This document shows, piece by piece, positions 7,793 through 16,834 of a stretch of 64,000 nucleotides of DNA. Source of the DNA: Streptomyces sp. NBC_00568 (lineage in GTDB: Bacteria > Actinomycetota > Actinomycetes > Streptomycetales > Streptomycetaceae); the NCBI RefSeq assembly GCF_026341855.1, contig NZ_JAPENW010000001.1:6005001-6069000 (forward strand), written 5' to 3'. The notes under the pieces were generated by a model, which saw nothing but the letters and a program-made list of their open reading frames with translations, had not been told where the DNA came from and made no database searches. The translations under genes were made by a program, and so were the position numbers. Within the stretch, counting starts at the first letter, position 1; every line of letters starts with the position of its first letter.

Positions 7793-8694
7793 GCAGCATC
7801 ACCGGCAAGACATTCGGCTCCGGCGCCGCGACCGCCTCGGGACGCCCCGGGAAGTCCGGACGCAAGCGCACCGGCTCGCTCGCCTGGCACCTCGGGGCCC
7901 TGCTGGTCCTCGCGGTCGTCCTCTACCCCGTGCTCTGGGTGCTCGGTGCCTCGTTCAAGCCGAGCCGCGAGATCATCGGGAGCCTGGACCTCTTCCCGAC
8001 CAGCCCGATCCTCGCCAACTTCAAGGGGCTGGCCGACGGCATCGCCGACATCTCGATCGCCACCTTCTTCGAGAACTCCCTCTTCTACGCGCTGGGTTCC
8101 GTCGTCGGCATCCTGATCTCCTGCTCGCTGACCGCGTACGCCTTCGCCAAGATCCGGTTCGCGGGACGGAACCTGCTCTTCTCGCTGATGATCGGCACAC
8201 TCCTGCTGCCGTATCACGTGCTGCTCATCCCGCAGTACGTGATGTTCCAGAAGGTGGAGCTGGTCAACACCTATGTGCCGCTGCTGATCGGCAAGTACCT
8301 GGCCACCGAGGCCTTCTTCGTCTTCCTCATGGTGCAGTTCATGCGGAACCTGCCGCGCGAGCTGGACGAGGCGGCGCGGCTCGACGGCTGCGGGCATCTG
8401 CGGATCTACTGGTCGATCGTGCTGCCGCTGTGCCGCCCGGCCCTCATCACCAGCGCGATCTTCACCTTCATCAACGCCTGGAACGACTTCATGGGCCCGC
8501 TGATCTACCTCAACGAGCCCGGCAAGTACACGGTCTCGCTCGGCATGATGATGTTCCGCGACCAGGAGGGGGTCGCCAACTACGGCGGCATGATCGCGAT
8601 GTCGCTGGTGGCGCTGCTGCCGGTGCTCCTCTTCTTCCTCGCCTTCCAGCGGTATCTGATCGACGGTATGGCGACGTCGGGATTGAAGGGCTGA
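7789..8694 (+). CDS. Sugar ABC transporter permease, MalG/LplC type
   Basis: A 301-residue subunit that starts inside the stop of the previous permease (ATGA). After a polar N-terminus of about 30 residues come six spans, beginning HLGALLVLAVVLYPVLWVLG. The short motif GASFKPSREI after the first span is typical of MalG-type partners. The EAA loop is at about 187-210 (ELDEAARLDGCGHLRIYW). It forms the translocation pore with the upstream permease. Confidence 0.92.
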   Translation: MSSITGKTFGSGAATASGRPGKSGRKRTGSLAWHLGALLVLAVVLYPVLWVLGASFKPSREIIGSLDLFPTSPILANFKGLADGIADISIATFFENSLFYALGSVVGILISCSLTAYAFAKIRFAGRNLLFSLMIGTLLLPYHVLLIPQYVMFQKVELVNTYVPLLIGKYLATEAFFVFLMVQFMRNLPRELDEAARLDGCGHLRIYWSIVLPLCRPALITSAIFTFINAWNDFMGPLIYLNEPGKYTVSLGMMMFRDQEGVANYGGMIAMSLVALLPVLLFFLAFQRYLIDGMATSGLKG

Positions 8695-8695
8695 G

Positions 8696-9376
8696 ATGGC
8701 CGTCACCCAGCCGGGATCGCGGGCCGGAGCCGGGGCGGCCGCGCGGGGCCGTGCGGCGCGGCGGAATGCCGCGGCGCGGCGCGGCCGGGCGGCCGAGGCC
8801 CGCAGGGCACCTCGGGAATCCGCCTTCGCCGAGAGGTTCGCCGTCTTCGCGGAGTGTCTGCTCACCGGAGTGTGGATCACGATGGCCGCGCTGCCCCTCG
8901 TCACGCTTCCCGCCGCGTTCGCGGCCGGCGCGCGGCACCTGCGGCGGCGTACGGCTCACGAGGGCGGCGGATGGCGGGAGTTCGTGGCTGACTTCCGTGC
9001 GGCCGTCCGGGGCGGCTGGCTCGTCGGAGCCGGCGGATGGGCCCTCGCAGCGGCGGTCCGGGTGGACGTCCAGGCCATGCGCGCCGGAATCCCCGGTGGT
9101 CCGCTCGTCGGCGCCGTCGGGCTGTTCGCCCTGATCGGGGGAGCCGTCGCCGGACTGCGCGCGGCCGCGGTCTGGGAGCCGGGGGCGGCGTGGCGCGATC
9201 TGCTCGCGGATGCCGTGCGGCGTACCGTCCTCGATCCCGCCGGGTCCTTCCTGCTCGTCGGCGGGCTGGTCGTGGTGGCCTGCTCCGCCCTGCTCGTCGC
9301 GCCGTTGGCGGTCCCCGTCCTGGGCGCCGTCGCGGCGGCGGCCGTCGCCGTCGAGGAGCGCCGGCGGCGCCGTTGA
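8696..9376 (+). CDS. YesL-like (DUF624) membrane protein
   Basis: A 226-residue protein starting one base after the permease stop. A long Ala/Arg-rich N-terminal tail (about 45 residues) precedes the membrane core. The segment FAECLLTGVWITMAALPLVT and the following TLPAAFAAGARHLRRR match the start of DUF624 proteins, which have a conserved LPLVT-x-PA motif and about five spans. In Bacillus subtilis yesL belongs to the rhamnogalacturonan locus, and DUF624 proteins often accompany sugar importers. The biochemical role is unknown. The family call rests on one conserved motif and the context. Confidence 0.65.
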   Translation: MAVTQPGSRAGAGAAARGRAARRNAAARRGRAAEARRAPRESAFAERFAVFAECLLTGVWITMAALPLVTLPAAFAAGARHLRRRTAHEGGGWREFVADFRAAVRGGWLVGAGGWALAAAVRVDVQAMRAGIPGGPLVGAVGLFALIGGAVAGLRAAAVWEPGAAWRDLLADAVRRTVLDPAGSFLLVGGLVVVACSALLVAPLAVPVLGAVAAAAVAVEERRRRR

Positions 9377-9458
9377 GCCCTCCTCCCGCGGGCCGGAGCC
9401 CTGAGCTTCAGGCCTCTCTCTGTCATGCCCCTGACCATCCGTACGGAAAGGAAAGGCC

Positions 9459-12197
9459 ATGTCCCCCATCCCCCGCAGGTCCCTTCTCAAGGCGGCCGCC
9501 GTCGCCGGAGCCGCCGCCCAGTTCAGCTGGGCCCTGGGCGGCGCGAACGCGCAGGCCGCTCCCGGAGCCGAGGCCGCGGACGCGGACCCGGTGACCCTGG
9601 ACTGGCTGGAGGACGGCGGCCTCGGTGCCGCCCCCGGTTCCACCGTCGGCGTTCCCTGGCCGAAGGGCACGTACCAGCGGGACCAGACGTTCGCGCTCAC
9701 GGACGCCGACGGCAAGGCGGTACCCGGACAGTCCTGGCCGCTCGCCTACTGGCCGGACGGCTCCCTCAAGTGGACAGCGCACGCGGTGAGTTCGGATGCG
9801 GGGAAGCTCACGCTGACCGCCGGGGAGCCCACCGCGCCGGAGCGGAAGGTCACCGTCGACGAGAGCGGCGGCACCATCGTCGTCTCCACCGGAGTCATCA
9901 CGGCGAAGATCGGCAAGAGCGGCTCCACGCTGGTCAAGTCCGTGACACGCGGCACGACCGAGATCGCGAGGAACGGCCGCCTCGTCCTCATCCGCCAGCC
10001 GGAGATCGAGGACGAGGACCAGGGCGCCGAGAAGTTCGAGCGCTTCGAGAGCGCGCTCTCCGCGGTCGAGGTCGAACAGGAGGGCCCGGTCCGGGCCGTC
10101 GTCCGCATCGACGGCAAGCACCGCAAGGGCGACCGGAGTTGGCTGCCCTTCTCGGTCCGTCTCTACTTCTACGCGGGCGCCGACTCCTTCCGCATGGTGC
10201 ACACGATCACCTTCGACGGGAAGCAGGAGCCCGGGAAGAGCAGTGGCGACTTCGTCCGCGGGCTCGGCGTCCGCTTCACCGTGCCGATGCGGGACGCCGC
10301 CTACGACCGGCACATCCGGATCGGCGGTGACGGCACGGGCCTGCTCCGCGAGGCCGTCAAGGGCGTCACCGGGCTGCGCCGCGACCCCGGAGCCTCCGTC
10401 CAGGCCGCCCAGTTCGCGGGGGAGGAGCTCGCGGACCCGTCCACCTGGGACCAACGGGTCACCACCCGGCTCCAGTACATCCCCGAGTGGGGCGACTACA
10501 CGCTCTCCCAGCTCTCCGCCGACGGCTTCACCCTGCGCAAGCGCACGAAGAAGGGGTACGGCTGGATCGGCGCCGGCGGCGGCAGGCGCGCCTCCGGATT
10601 CGGTTACGTCGGCGGGCCGAGCGGCGGATTCTCCTTCGGACTGCGGGACTTCTGGGAGAAGTTCCCCGCCCAGCTCGACATCAGGGACGCCCACACCGAC
10701 GAGGCCGAGGTCACCCTCTGGCTCTGGTCGCCCGAGGCGCGGCCCATGGACCTGCGCTTCTACCACGACGGCATGGGCCAGGACACGTACGCCGAACAGC
10801 TCGAAGGCCTCAACATCACCTACGAGGACTACGAGCCGGGCTTCGGCACCCCCTACGGCATCGCCCGCACCTCGGAACTCCTCTTCTGGGCCAACGAGTC
10901 GACCCCCACGCCCGAGACACTCGCCGAACAGGTCGACGCCGTACGCGTGCTGCCGCAGCTCGCCGCCCCGCCCAAGCAGCTGATCAAGGCGAGGGTCTTC
11001 GGGCCGGGCCTCTACTCCGAGCCCGACCGGTCCACCCCCGCCAAGGCGAAGATCGAGGACCACCTCGACTTCCTCTTCACCTATTACAAGGACCAGGTGG
11101 AGATGCGCCGTTGGTACGGCTTCTGGGACTACGGCGACATCATGCACTCGTACGACCCGGTCCGGCACCAGTGGCGCTACGACGTCGGCGGCTACGCCTG
11201 GGACAACTCCGAACTGTCGCCGGACCTCTGGCTGTGGTTCGCGTACCTCCGCAGCGGGCGTGCGGACATCTTCCGCTTCGCCGAGGCGATGACCCGGCAC
11301 ACCGGCGAGGTCGACGTGTACCACCTCGGCCAGTGGGCGGGCCTCGGCACCCGGCACGGGGTCCAGCACTACGCGGACAGCGCCAAGCAGCAGCGCATCG
11401 CCAACACCACCTACCGGCGCTACTACTACTTCCTCACCGCCGACGAGCGGGTCGGCGACCTCATGCACGCCAACGTCGACTCCGACGAGACCTTCCTCGT
11501 CCTCGACCCGATCCGCAAGATCCGCACCGAGCCCTACACGCCGGACCGGCACGCGCTGTCGATCGGCTTCGGCACGGACTGGAGCGGGCTCGTCTCGGCG
11601 TGGCTGACCGAGTGGGAGCGCAAGGGCCCCAAGTGGGAGAAGGCCAAGGCGCGTGTGCTGTCGACGATGGAGACCATTGCCGCGCAGCCCAACGGATTCG
11701 TCCAGGGCACCGGCCTGTACGACCTCGACACCGGCCGGTTCGCCGTCGCCGCGGAGCCCGTGGTCGGTGTCTCGCACCTCTCCGCGGTCTTCGGCCTGAA
11801 CGAACTGTGCGCCGAACTCATCGATCTCGTCGACATGCCCGCCTTCAAGGAGGCGTACCTCGACTACTGCCGCTACTTCAACGCCACCAAGACCGAGCAG
11901 GCCGCCCGCTACGGAACCAACTTCGGCACCCTGCTGCTCTTCCAGGGCCACTCACGCCTCGACGCGTACGCCGCCGTGCAGACGGGCGACGCCCAACTCG
12001 CCAAGCGCGCCTGGACGAAGTTCTACAGCTCCGACGGCTACACCGAGTCCTCGCCCTGGAAGACGGAGAAGCTGAGCGGCCCGGTCACTCTGGTGCCGGG
12101 CAGCGAGGCCAACTGGGTCTACACGAACGACACAGCGCTCTACGGCCTCGCCGCCATCGAGAACCTGGCACTCCTCGGCGACAAGATGCCTTCCTGA
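9459..12197 (+). CDS. Secreted exo-rhamnogalacturonan lyase-like protein (YetA/PL26 type)
   Basis: A 912-residue protein with a strong ribosome site (AAAGGAAAGG) before the ATG. The N-terminus PRRSLLKAAAVAGAAAQFSW has a twin-arginine motif (R6, R7), and an AQA-A cleavage site lies near residues 31-34, so Tat export is predicted. The mature start (VTLDWLEDGG, then GVPWPKGTYQRDQTFAL and QSWPLAYWPDGSLKWTAHA) matches the beta-domain that opens the PcRGLX/YetA proteins of polysaccharide lyase family 26. The rest is large and rich in Trp and Tyr, as expected for the helical-barrel catalytic region with its closing beta domain. PL26 enzymes remove unsaturated rhamnosyl-galacturonic units from rhamnogalacturonan I. 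Assignment is from memory of the family; catalytic residues were not mapped. Confidence 0.75.
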   Translation: MSPIPRRSLLKAAAVAGAAAQFSWALGGANAQAAPGAEAADADPVTLDWLEDGGLGAAPGSTVGVPWPKGTYQRDQTFALTDADGKAVPGQSWPLAYWPDGSLKWTAHAVSSDAGKLTLTAGEPTAPERKVTVDESGGTIVVSTGVITAKIGKSGSTLVKSVTRGTTEIARNGRLVLIRQPEIEDEDQGAEKFERFESALSAVEVEQEGPVRAVVRIDGKHRKGDRSWLPFSVRLYFYAGADSFRMVHTITFDGKQEPGKSSGDFVRGLGVRFTVPMRDAAYDRHIRIGGDGTGLLREAVKGVTGLRRDPGASVQAAQFAGEELADPSTWDQRVTTRLQYIPEWGDYTLSQLSADGFTLRKRTKKGYGWIGAGGGRRASGFGYVGGPSGGFSFGLRDFWEKFPAQLDIRDAHTDEAEVTLWLWSPEARPMDLRFYHDGMGQDTYAEQLEGLNITYEDYEPGFGTPYGIARTSELLFWANESTPTPETLAEQVDAVRVLPQLAAPPKQLIKARVFGPGLYSEPDRSTPAKAKIEDHLDFLFTYYKDQVEMRRWYGFWDYGDIMHSYDPVRHQWRYDVGGYAWDNSELSPDLWLWFAYLRSGRADIFRFAEAMTRHTGEVDVYHLGQWAGLGTRHGVQHYADSAKQQRIANTTYRRYYYFLTADERVGDLMHANVDSDETFLVLDPIRKIRTEPYTPDRHALSIGFGTDWSGLVSAWLTEWERKGPKWEKAKARVLSTMETIAAQPNGFVQGTGLYDLDTGRFAVAAEPVVGVSHLSAVFGLNELCAELIDLVDMPAFKEAYLDYCRYFNATKTEQAARYGTNFGTLLLFQGHSRLDAYAAVQTGDAQLAKRAWTKFYSSDGYTESSPWKTEKLSGPVTLVPGSEANWVYTNDTALYGLAAIENLALLGDKMPS

Positions 12198-12204
12198 CCG
12201 GTCC

Positions 12205-14631
12205 CTAGCCCATCCTCCCCAGCACCTCCCGCACTCGCCGTGCGTCACGGATCCGCTGCTCGTACGTGGCACCCAGCGCGAGCAGCACCAGACCGGCGAG
12301 TGCGGGAGGCATCCACCGGGGGAGCGCGTCCACCACCTGCACGATGTACGGGGCGAGTTCGTGCAGGGCGTCCAGCGCGAGCACGCTGCCGCCCAGCACC
12401 AGCGGAGCCTGCAGGCGGTGCCGGGCACCCAGCAGGGTGACGGCGAGCGCCGCCGCGCCCAGCAGCAGCGGGCGCTGCCAGTACGCGTCGCCCCATGCCG
12501 CGAGGAGACTCGGCACGAGCGTCACGGACAGCCCCGGAGCGTACGCCGTCCACGACGACACCGCTGTGTCCCGGCGGCGCCGGAGCGCGCCCACGAGCAG
12601 CGCCGGAACGGTCACCGGCAGTGTGTACGCCTCCGGGGAGCCGACACCCCAGGCCGCCAGCCGCACCCAGGCGGCCATCACGAACAGCGCGGTGGCCGCG
12701 TAGCCCACAGGGCGCCGGTCCTCCCGTACGGCCGTGCCCGCGGCGATCACCCCGCACAGGGCCAGGACCGTGGCGAGCATGGCCGGATCGGTGACCGTGA
12801 GCGCCACGGCGACGAGCCCCGCGACGGCACCGGTGACCTCGACCGACACCCTCGTCGGCACGTCGTCGACGCGCGCAGCCGACAGGGCCGCGACCACGGG
12901 CACCACCAGCACGAGCAGCGCGATGTGCTGGGGCTGCCAGCCGAGGGAGGTGCCCGTCGCGCAGGCGAGGGCCGTGGCGTACCCGAGCGAGGCGGGCGCC
13001 GCGACCGGGCCGGGGCCGGGCCGCAGGGCGGCGGCCGCGAACAGGGCGGTCAGGGCGGCGAGCACCGTCAGGGTCGCGGGCTCGGAGGCCAGCGCGAGGA
13101 ACGCGAGGCTGAGGGAGGTGAGGAGCGCGAGCACCAGTGGCGCCGGCTGGGGCTGCGTCCGCCGGGCGTACACGAGCAGGGCCACCGTCGTGAGTCCGTG
13201 TGCGGACAGACCGACCAGGTAAGGGAGTTCGAGGGTCGCCGGGAGGACGAACACCGTCGCCCACGTCAGTGTCAGCGCGCAGACCAGGGCCCGGGGACGC
13301 CACTCGGCGGCGCGGACGGCCACGATCAGGACCGCGGCGACGAGCGCCAGAACGAGCGGTGCCGTGCCCGCGTCCGGGGGCCAGGGCAGATCGCCGGCCA
13401 CCGCGTCGCGCGCGGTCGCCGGAGCACCCGACCAGACCGGATGCACCAGGCCGACCGGCCCCAGCAGGGTGATCACGACCACGGGCAGCGCCCACGCCAC
13501 GGCGAGGGCCTGCACACAGCCGGACGCCAGAGCGACCCCACGGCGTACCGGCTCGGGAAGTCCCGTCCGTACGACGGCCAACAGGGCTATCCCGCACGCC
13601 AGATGACCGGGAACCGTCCACTCCCCGGGCAGGGACGTGCGCAGCACGCCGCCGAACGCGACGACGGTGATCAGCCCCCCGGCCGTCGCGGTACCCGTCG
13701 CGACGCCCGGCTTCGGGGCGCCCCACGCCGCGGTCAGGGCGATCGACGCGGCAAGGAGGAGGAGCGCCGCCGCACGGGCGGCGGCGCTCGGGCCGGCGGC
13801 CGTCCAGGACAGCCAGCCGGCGGCGAAGGTGCCCCAGCCGCCCAGGCCGTACGCCCCGGCGGCGGCGACGACGCGGACGGACTTCGGGGGCATGCGCAGG
13901 GCGAGCACCGCGTCGAACGCCGCCGTGACCAGCAGGGCGGCCGTGATGGCGTGGGCACCCGCGGCGGCGGCCACCGCCCACAGGAGCAGCGGGAACTGCG
14001 CGGCGACCACGGCGGCGGGCAGGGGCAGCCGCAGCGGTACCCGCACTCCGGTGCCGGCCGCCTGCCGTCCCCTGTCGGTGGCGGCCGTCCGCGCCTCCGT
14101 CGTCCGGTGGACGGCGCCCACCGCGAGTCCGTACGCCGCCCATACGGCGGCCAGCACCGCCGACGCCATCGCCGTGTAGCCGAGGCCGTCCGTGCGGGGG
14201 AGCGCGACCGCGTACAGCGCGTACGCGTCCAGGACCGTCAGGGCGAGGCCGAGCCCCGCCAGCGACTCGGCGGTCGAGCGCAGCCCGCGTCGCAGCAGGA
14301 GCACGGGCGCGCCGAGCGCGGCCAGCGTCACCGTGCCGAGCACCAGCGACCGGCCGGTGATCCCCAGGTGGCCCCATCCGACCAGCGTGAACGCGACGGC
14401 GGCGATGGTCAGCAGGATGCCGCCGAGGAGCAGCAGCACGTTCTGCACACCGGGTGCCGTGGCCTCCGGCCGGCGGGTCGCGGGTGCCGGGGGCGGGGTC
14501 CATACCGGCGGCCGGAGCGCGTGCATCAGCCAGGCGCGGCGGGTCAGCAACACGGTGCGGCGCGCGTCGAGTTGCCGCAGCTCGGCGTCGAGGAGCCGCA
14601 ACTCCTCGGCCGGAGACGGGATCTGGGTCAT
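12205..14631 (-). CDS. Large polytopic membrane protein, SCO7613 C-terminal domain-like
   Basis: An 808-residue protein made almost entirely of hydrophobic Ala/Leu/Val spans, perhaps twenty or more. Ahead of them is a cytoplasmic N-terminal helix (SPAEELRLLDAELRQLDARR, then LLTRRAWLMHAL). This arrangement is found in a family of Streptomyces integral membrane proteins labelled SCO7613 C-terminal domain-containing. No transport signature is visible and the function is unknown. I chose the ATG at 14631, where CCGGAG lies very close upstream; an ATG at 14667 would add 12 residues. Its stop is only 7 bases from the stop of the convergent lyase gene, leaving no room for a terminator between them. 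Confidence 0.7.
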   Translation of the reverse strand: MTQIPSPAEELRLLDAELRQLDARRTVLLTRRAWLMHALRPPVWTPPPAPATRRPEATAPGVQNVLLLLGGILLTIAAVAFTLVGWGHLGITGRSLVLGTVTLAALGAPVLLLRRGLRSTAESLAGLGLALTVLDAYALYAVALPRTDGLGYTAMASAVLAAVWAAYGLAVGAVHRTTEARTAATDRGRQAAGTGVRVPLRLPLPAAVVAAQFPLLLWAVAAAAGAHAITAALLVTAAFDAVLALRMPPKSVRVVAAAGAYGLGGWGTFAAGWLSWTAAGPSAAARAAALLLLAASIALTAAWGAPKPGVATGTATAGGLITVVAFGGVLRTSLPGEWTVPGHLACGIALLAVVRTGLPEPVRRGVALASGCVQALAVAWALPVVVITLLGPVGLVHPVWSGAPATARDAVAGDLPWPPDAGTAPLVLALVAAVLIVAVRAAEWRPRALVCALTLTWATVFVLPATLELPYLVGLSAHGLTTVALLVYARRTQPQPAPLVLALLTSLSLAFLALASEPATLTVLAALTALFAAAALRPGPGPVAAPASLGYATALACATGTSLGWQPQHIALLVLVVPVVAALSAARVDDVPTRVSVEVTGAVAGLVAVALTVTDPAMLATVLALCGVIAAGTAVREDRRPVGYAATALFVMAAWVRLAAWGVGSPEAYTLPVTVPALLVGALRRRRDTAVSSWTAYAPGLSVTLVPSLLAAWGDAYWQRPLLLGAAALAVTLLGARHRLQAPLVLGGSVLALDALHELAPYIVQVVDALPRWMPPALAGLVLLALGATYEQRIRDARRVREVLGRMG

Positions 14632-14748
14632 ACTCCGGAGTGTGGTGCCGGTCACGTCGCCGGGCATGAGTGCGCGTACTCACGCCGTACTCAGATCGGC
14701 GGACGGGTGCCGTCGGTACCTCCGTGCGCCGCTGGGAAGGCTCGTTCC

Positions 14749-15195
14749 ATGGACTGGACCCACTACCGCTTCCACAGCGTCTGGGAGCTGCCCGCGCCTC
14801 CCGCGGACGTGTACACGGTCCTGGAGCGGGCCGAGAACTACCCGCGCTGGTGGCCCCAGGTGCGGGAGGTGACCCGCGTGGACGACGACACCGGCGTCAT
14901 CCGGGTCCGCTCGGTCCTGCCGTACGACATCACCTTCACCGCCGGCGCGGTCCGCCGGGACCCGGTGGCCGGCGTCCTGGAGATCGCGATGTCCGGCGAC
15001 CTCGACGGCTGGGCACGCTGGACCTTCGACGCGACCGGTCCGGGCACCCGTGCCCGGTACGACCAGGAAGTGCGCGTGACCACGCCGCTGCTGCGGCGGC
15101 TCGCCGTGCCGGGACGCCCGTTCTTCCGCGCCAACCACGCCTTGATGATGCGCGCGGGACGGCGCGGGCTGAGGGCCCATCTCGAAGCGGTTTGA
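14749..15195 (+). CDS. SRPBCC family (polyketide cyclase/START-like) protein
   Basis: A 148-residue protein with the helix-grip pattern. A first strand YRFHSVWELPAPPADVYTVL is followed by ENYPRWWPQVREV, the hallmark W-P motif after the first helix. Alternating strands follow, then a long C-terminal helix (FFRANHALMMRAGRRGLRAH). Such proteins bind hydrophobic ligands in a central cavity, but no catalytic residues can be assigned. It lies divergent to the membrane protein gene and directly upstream of the second tRNA-Val. Confidence 0.85.
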   Translation: MDWTHYRFHSVWELPAPPADVYTVLERAENYPRWWPQVREVTRVDDDTGVIRVRSVLPYDITFTAGAVRRDPVAGVLEIAMSGDLDGWARWTFDATGPGTRARYDQEVRVTTPLLRRLAVPGRPFFRANHALMMRAGRRGLRAHLEAV

Positions 15196-15234
15196 ACCCC
15201 ACCCGCCGGGACCTGTATTGTTCAGTCCGTTCCC

Positions 15235-15306
15235 GGGCGATTAGCTCAGTGGGAGAGCGCTTCGTTCACACCGAAGAGGTCACTGGTTCGAACCCAGTAT
15301 CGCCCA
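15235..15306 (+). tRNA. tRNA-Val(CAC), copy 2
   Basis: Same 72-base cloverleaf as copy 1: acceptor stem GGGCGAT/ATCGCCC, anticodon loop TTCACAC, T-loop GGTTCGAACCC, no encoded CCA. One D-loop base differs from copy 1. Flanking sequence is unrelated to that of copy 1 apart from two or three bases, so the repeat is the tRNA itself. Confidence 0.96.
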
Positions 15307-15316
15307 CCCGGAGAAG

Positions 15317-15350
15317 ACCGGTCCGTCACCGACGGACCGGTTTTTTGTTT
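15317..15350 (+). terminator. Intrinsic terminator after tRNA-Val copy 2
   Basis: A perfect 11-bp stem ACCGGTCCGTC/GACGGACCGGT with an ACC loop, followed by TTTTTTG. It begins 11 bases after the tRNA and is a textbook rho-independent terminator. Confidence 0.92.
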
Positions 15351-15371
15351 GTTCGCGGGCATCGCGCCTGA

Positions 15372-16097
15372 TCAGGCCGCCGCCGGCAGATCCGGGCGCA
15401 GAGGCCACGCCGGATCCACCGCTTCCGGTGCACCGCTGCGCGCGAACCAGGCCTGCAGCCCGCGCGCCTGTGCCGCGTGCCACACCGCCTGGAGCGTGTG
15501 CAGCTCGGACGGCGACAACCGTTCCAGACGCGCCGAGAAACGGCGCCCCACCGCACGGACGAGCTCCAGCGAGGCCAGCGCGTCGGCCGCCGCGTCGTGC
15601 GCGCCCTCCAGCGCCACGTCGTAGTGCGCGCACAGATCGGTCAGGGTGCGGCGGCCCTTGCGATAGCGGTCCAGATGTTTGTCGAGGACGCGGGGATCGA
15701 GCACGCGCAGCGACGCCGACTCGAACCAGTGGTCGAGGGACGAGGCGCGATGCCTGCGCAACTCCCGGTCCAGCAGCGTCAGATCGAACGGGGCGTTCAT
15801 CACCACGAGCGGGCGGCCCGCCGCGGCCTGTTCGCCCAGTTCCCGGGCTATCTCCTCCATGACGGGCGACGGCCAGCGGCCGTTGCGCTGCAGATGTTCG
15901 TCCGTGAGCCCGTGCACCGCCGTCGCCCCCGCGGGCACCGGCACTCCCGGGTTCACCAGCCATCGGGTCACCCTCGGACGGGCACCCGCGGCGTCCTGGA
16001 CGACGACGGCGGCCGACACGATCCTGTCGGTCTCGACGTCCACGCCCGTGGTCTCCGTGTCGAACGCGGCCAAAGGGCCCTCGTACCAGCACGTCAT
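15372..16097 (-). CDS. DnaQ-like 3'-5' exonuclease (DEDD family)
   Basis: A 241-residue protein with GAGGAG about 9 bases before the ATG. The three exonuclease motifs are in order. Exo I is FDTETTGVD (Asp13, Glu15). Exo II is NAPFDLTLL with its Asp near residue 105. Exo III is HDAAADA near 165-171, the DEDDh form. The family includes the proofreading subunit of DNA polymerase III and RNase T. Without a polymerase domain, this is a stand-alone exonuclease whose substrate (DNA or RNA) cannot be told. It is divergent from the DUF4365 gene. Confidence 0.88.
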   Translation of the reverse strand: MTCWYEGPLAAFDTETTGVDVETDRIVSAAVVVQDAAGARPRVTRWLVNPGVPVPAGATAVHGLTDEHLQRNGRWPSPVMEEIARELGEQAAAGRPLVVMNAPFDLTLLDRELRRHRASSLDHWFESASLRVLDPRVLDKHLDRYRKGRRTLTDLCAHYDVALEGAHDAAADALASLELVRAVGRRFSARLERLSPSELHTLQAVWHAAQARGLQAWFARSGAPEAVDPAWPLRPDLPAAA

Positions 16098-16267
16098 ACG
16101 TACACAACTCCTCGTTCACCCACGGCAGCTGACGCTCCGTCTTCTGCCCGTTTGGTGATACCCGGGCTGTTTGCGCCGTACGCCGGAAGGAGACAACAGA
16201 GGTACGGGTCTTTGCAGTTCAGCGACCCGTCGCGGGGATACACCAAGCCTGGAAGGCTGTTGGACTC

Positions 16268-16834
16268 ATGGCACTCGCGCAGCCCGAACGGGGCGGGCTG
16301 CTGCCCCAGCGGACGGCACCCCATCGCGGATCGCTCGCCACCACCGCCTGCATGGAGACCTTGCAGGTGGGCTACCTGCACGCCGTCGCGGCGGCCGCGG
16401 GCTGTTCGCTGTCCCAGCCGTTTCCGGACAACGGCATCGACTGGCACGTCAGCCACAGCGCCCCCGGGCACACGGTCGACGACGAGGTCACCATCAAGGT
16501 GCAGCTCAAGTGCACGTACCAGATACCGCCCAATCCTCCGGGGCCCGCCTTCTCCTTCACGCTCGACAACGAGCACCTGGCGAAGCTGGCGCGCACCCCG
16601 GTCTCGGTGCACAAGATCCTCGTCGTGATGCTCGTGCCCAGATCCCAGGACGACTGGCTGCGCGCCAGCCACGACCGGCTCGACCTGCGGCACTGCTGCT
16701 ACTGGATCAACCTCGCCGGGCACGCCATCACGGGCCGTCGCCGGACCACCGTCCGCATCCCGACGGCCCGGATCTTCGACGACCGGGCCCTCTGCGAGAT
16801 CATGACGAGGGTCGGGACGGGAGGCAGACCATGA
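16268..16834 (+). CDS. DUF4365 (PD-(D/E)XK nuclease-like) protein
   Basis: A 188-residue protein with GGAAGG upstream of the ATG. The order Glu30 (METLQVGYLHAVAAAAG), Asp58 (DNGIDWHV) and QLK (Gln79, Lys81; IKVQLKCTY) matches the E...D...QxK pattern of DUF4365, a domain with the restriction-endonuclease fold. In active members the Asp, Gln/Glu and Lys bind metal. The second half has the segment SQDDWLRASHDRLDLRHCCY, then YWINLAGH, typical of the family. The last codons overlap the next gene (ATGA), so the two are made together. Whether it cuts nucleic acid is unknown. Confidence 0.75.
   Translation: MALAQPERGGLLPQRTAPHRGSLATTACMETLQVGYLHAVAAAAGCSLSQPFPDNGIDWHVSHSAPGHTVDDEVTIKVQLKCTYQIPPNPPGPAFSFTLDNEHLAKLARTPVSVHKILVVMLVPRSQDDWLRASHDRLDLRHCCYWINLAGHAITGRRRTTVRIPTARIFDDRALCEIMTRVGTGGRP

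Noticed and set aside
9423-11951. An 842-codon open frame on the minus strand opposite the lyase gene
   Set aside because: It is a shadow caused by high GC3 codon use. The plus-strand protein has a signal peptide, domains and a ribosome site; the antisense frame has Gly/Val/Arg-rich low-complexity sequence.
14192-14872. 226-codon plus-strand frame overlapping the start of the large membrane protein
   Set aside because: It is antisense to real coding sequence and continues out of frame into the SRPBCC gene; Ser/Arg-rich shadow.
3753-15306. Integrated mobile element between two tRNA attachment sites
   Set aside because: There is no integrase, excisionase, replication or transfer gene, and the repeated sequence is the whole tRNA rather than a 3'-end att core. 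I keep only the weaker idea of a block that recombination could remove.
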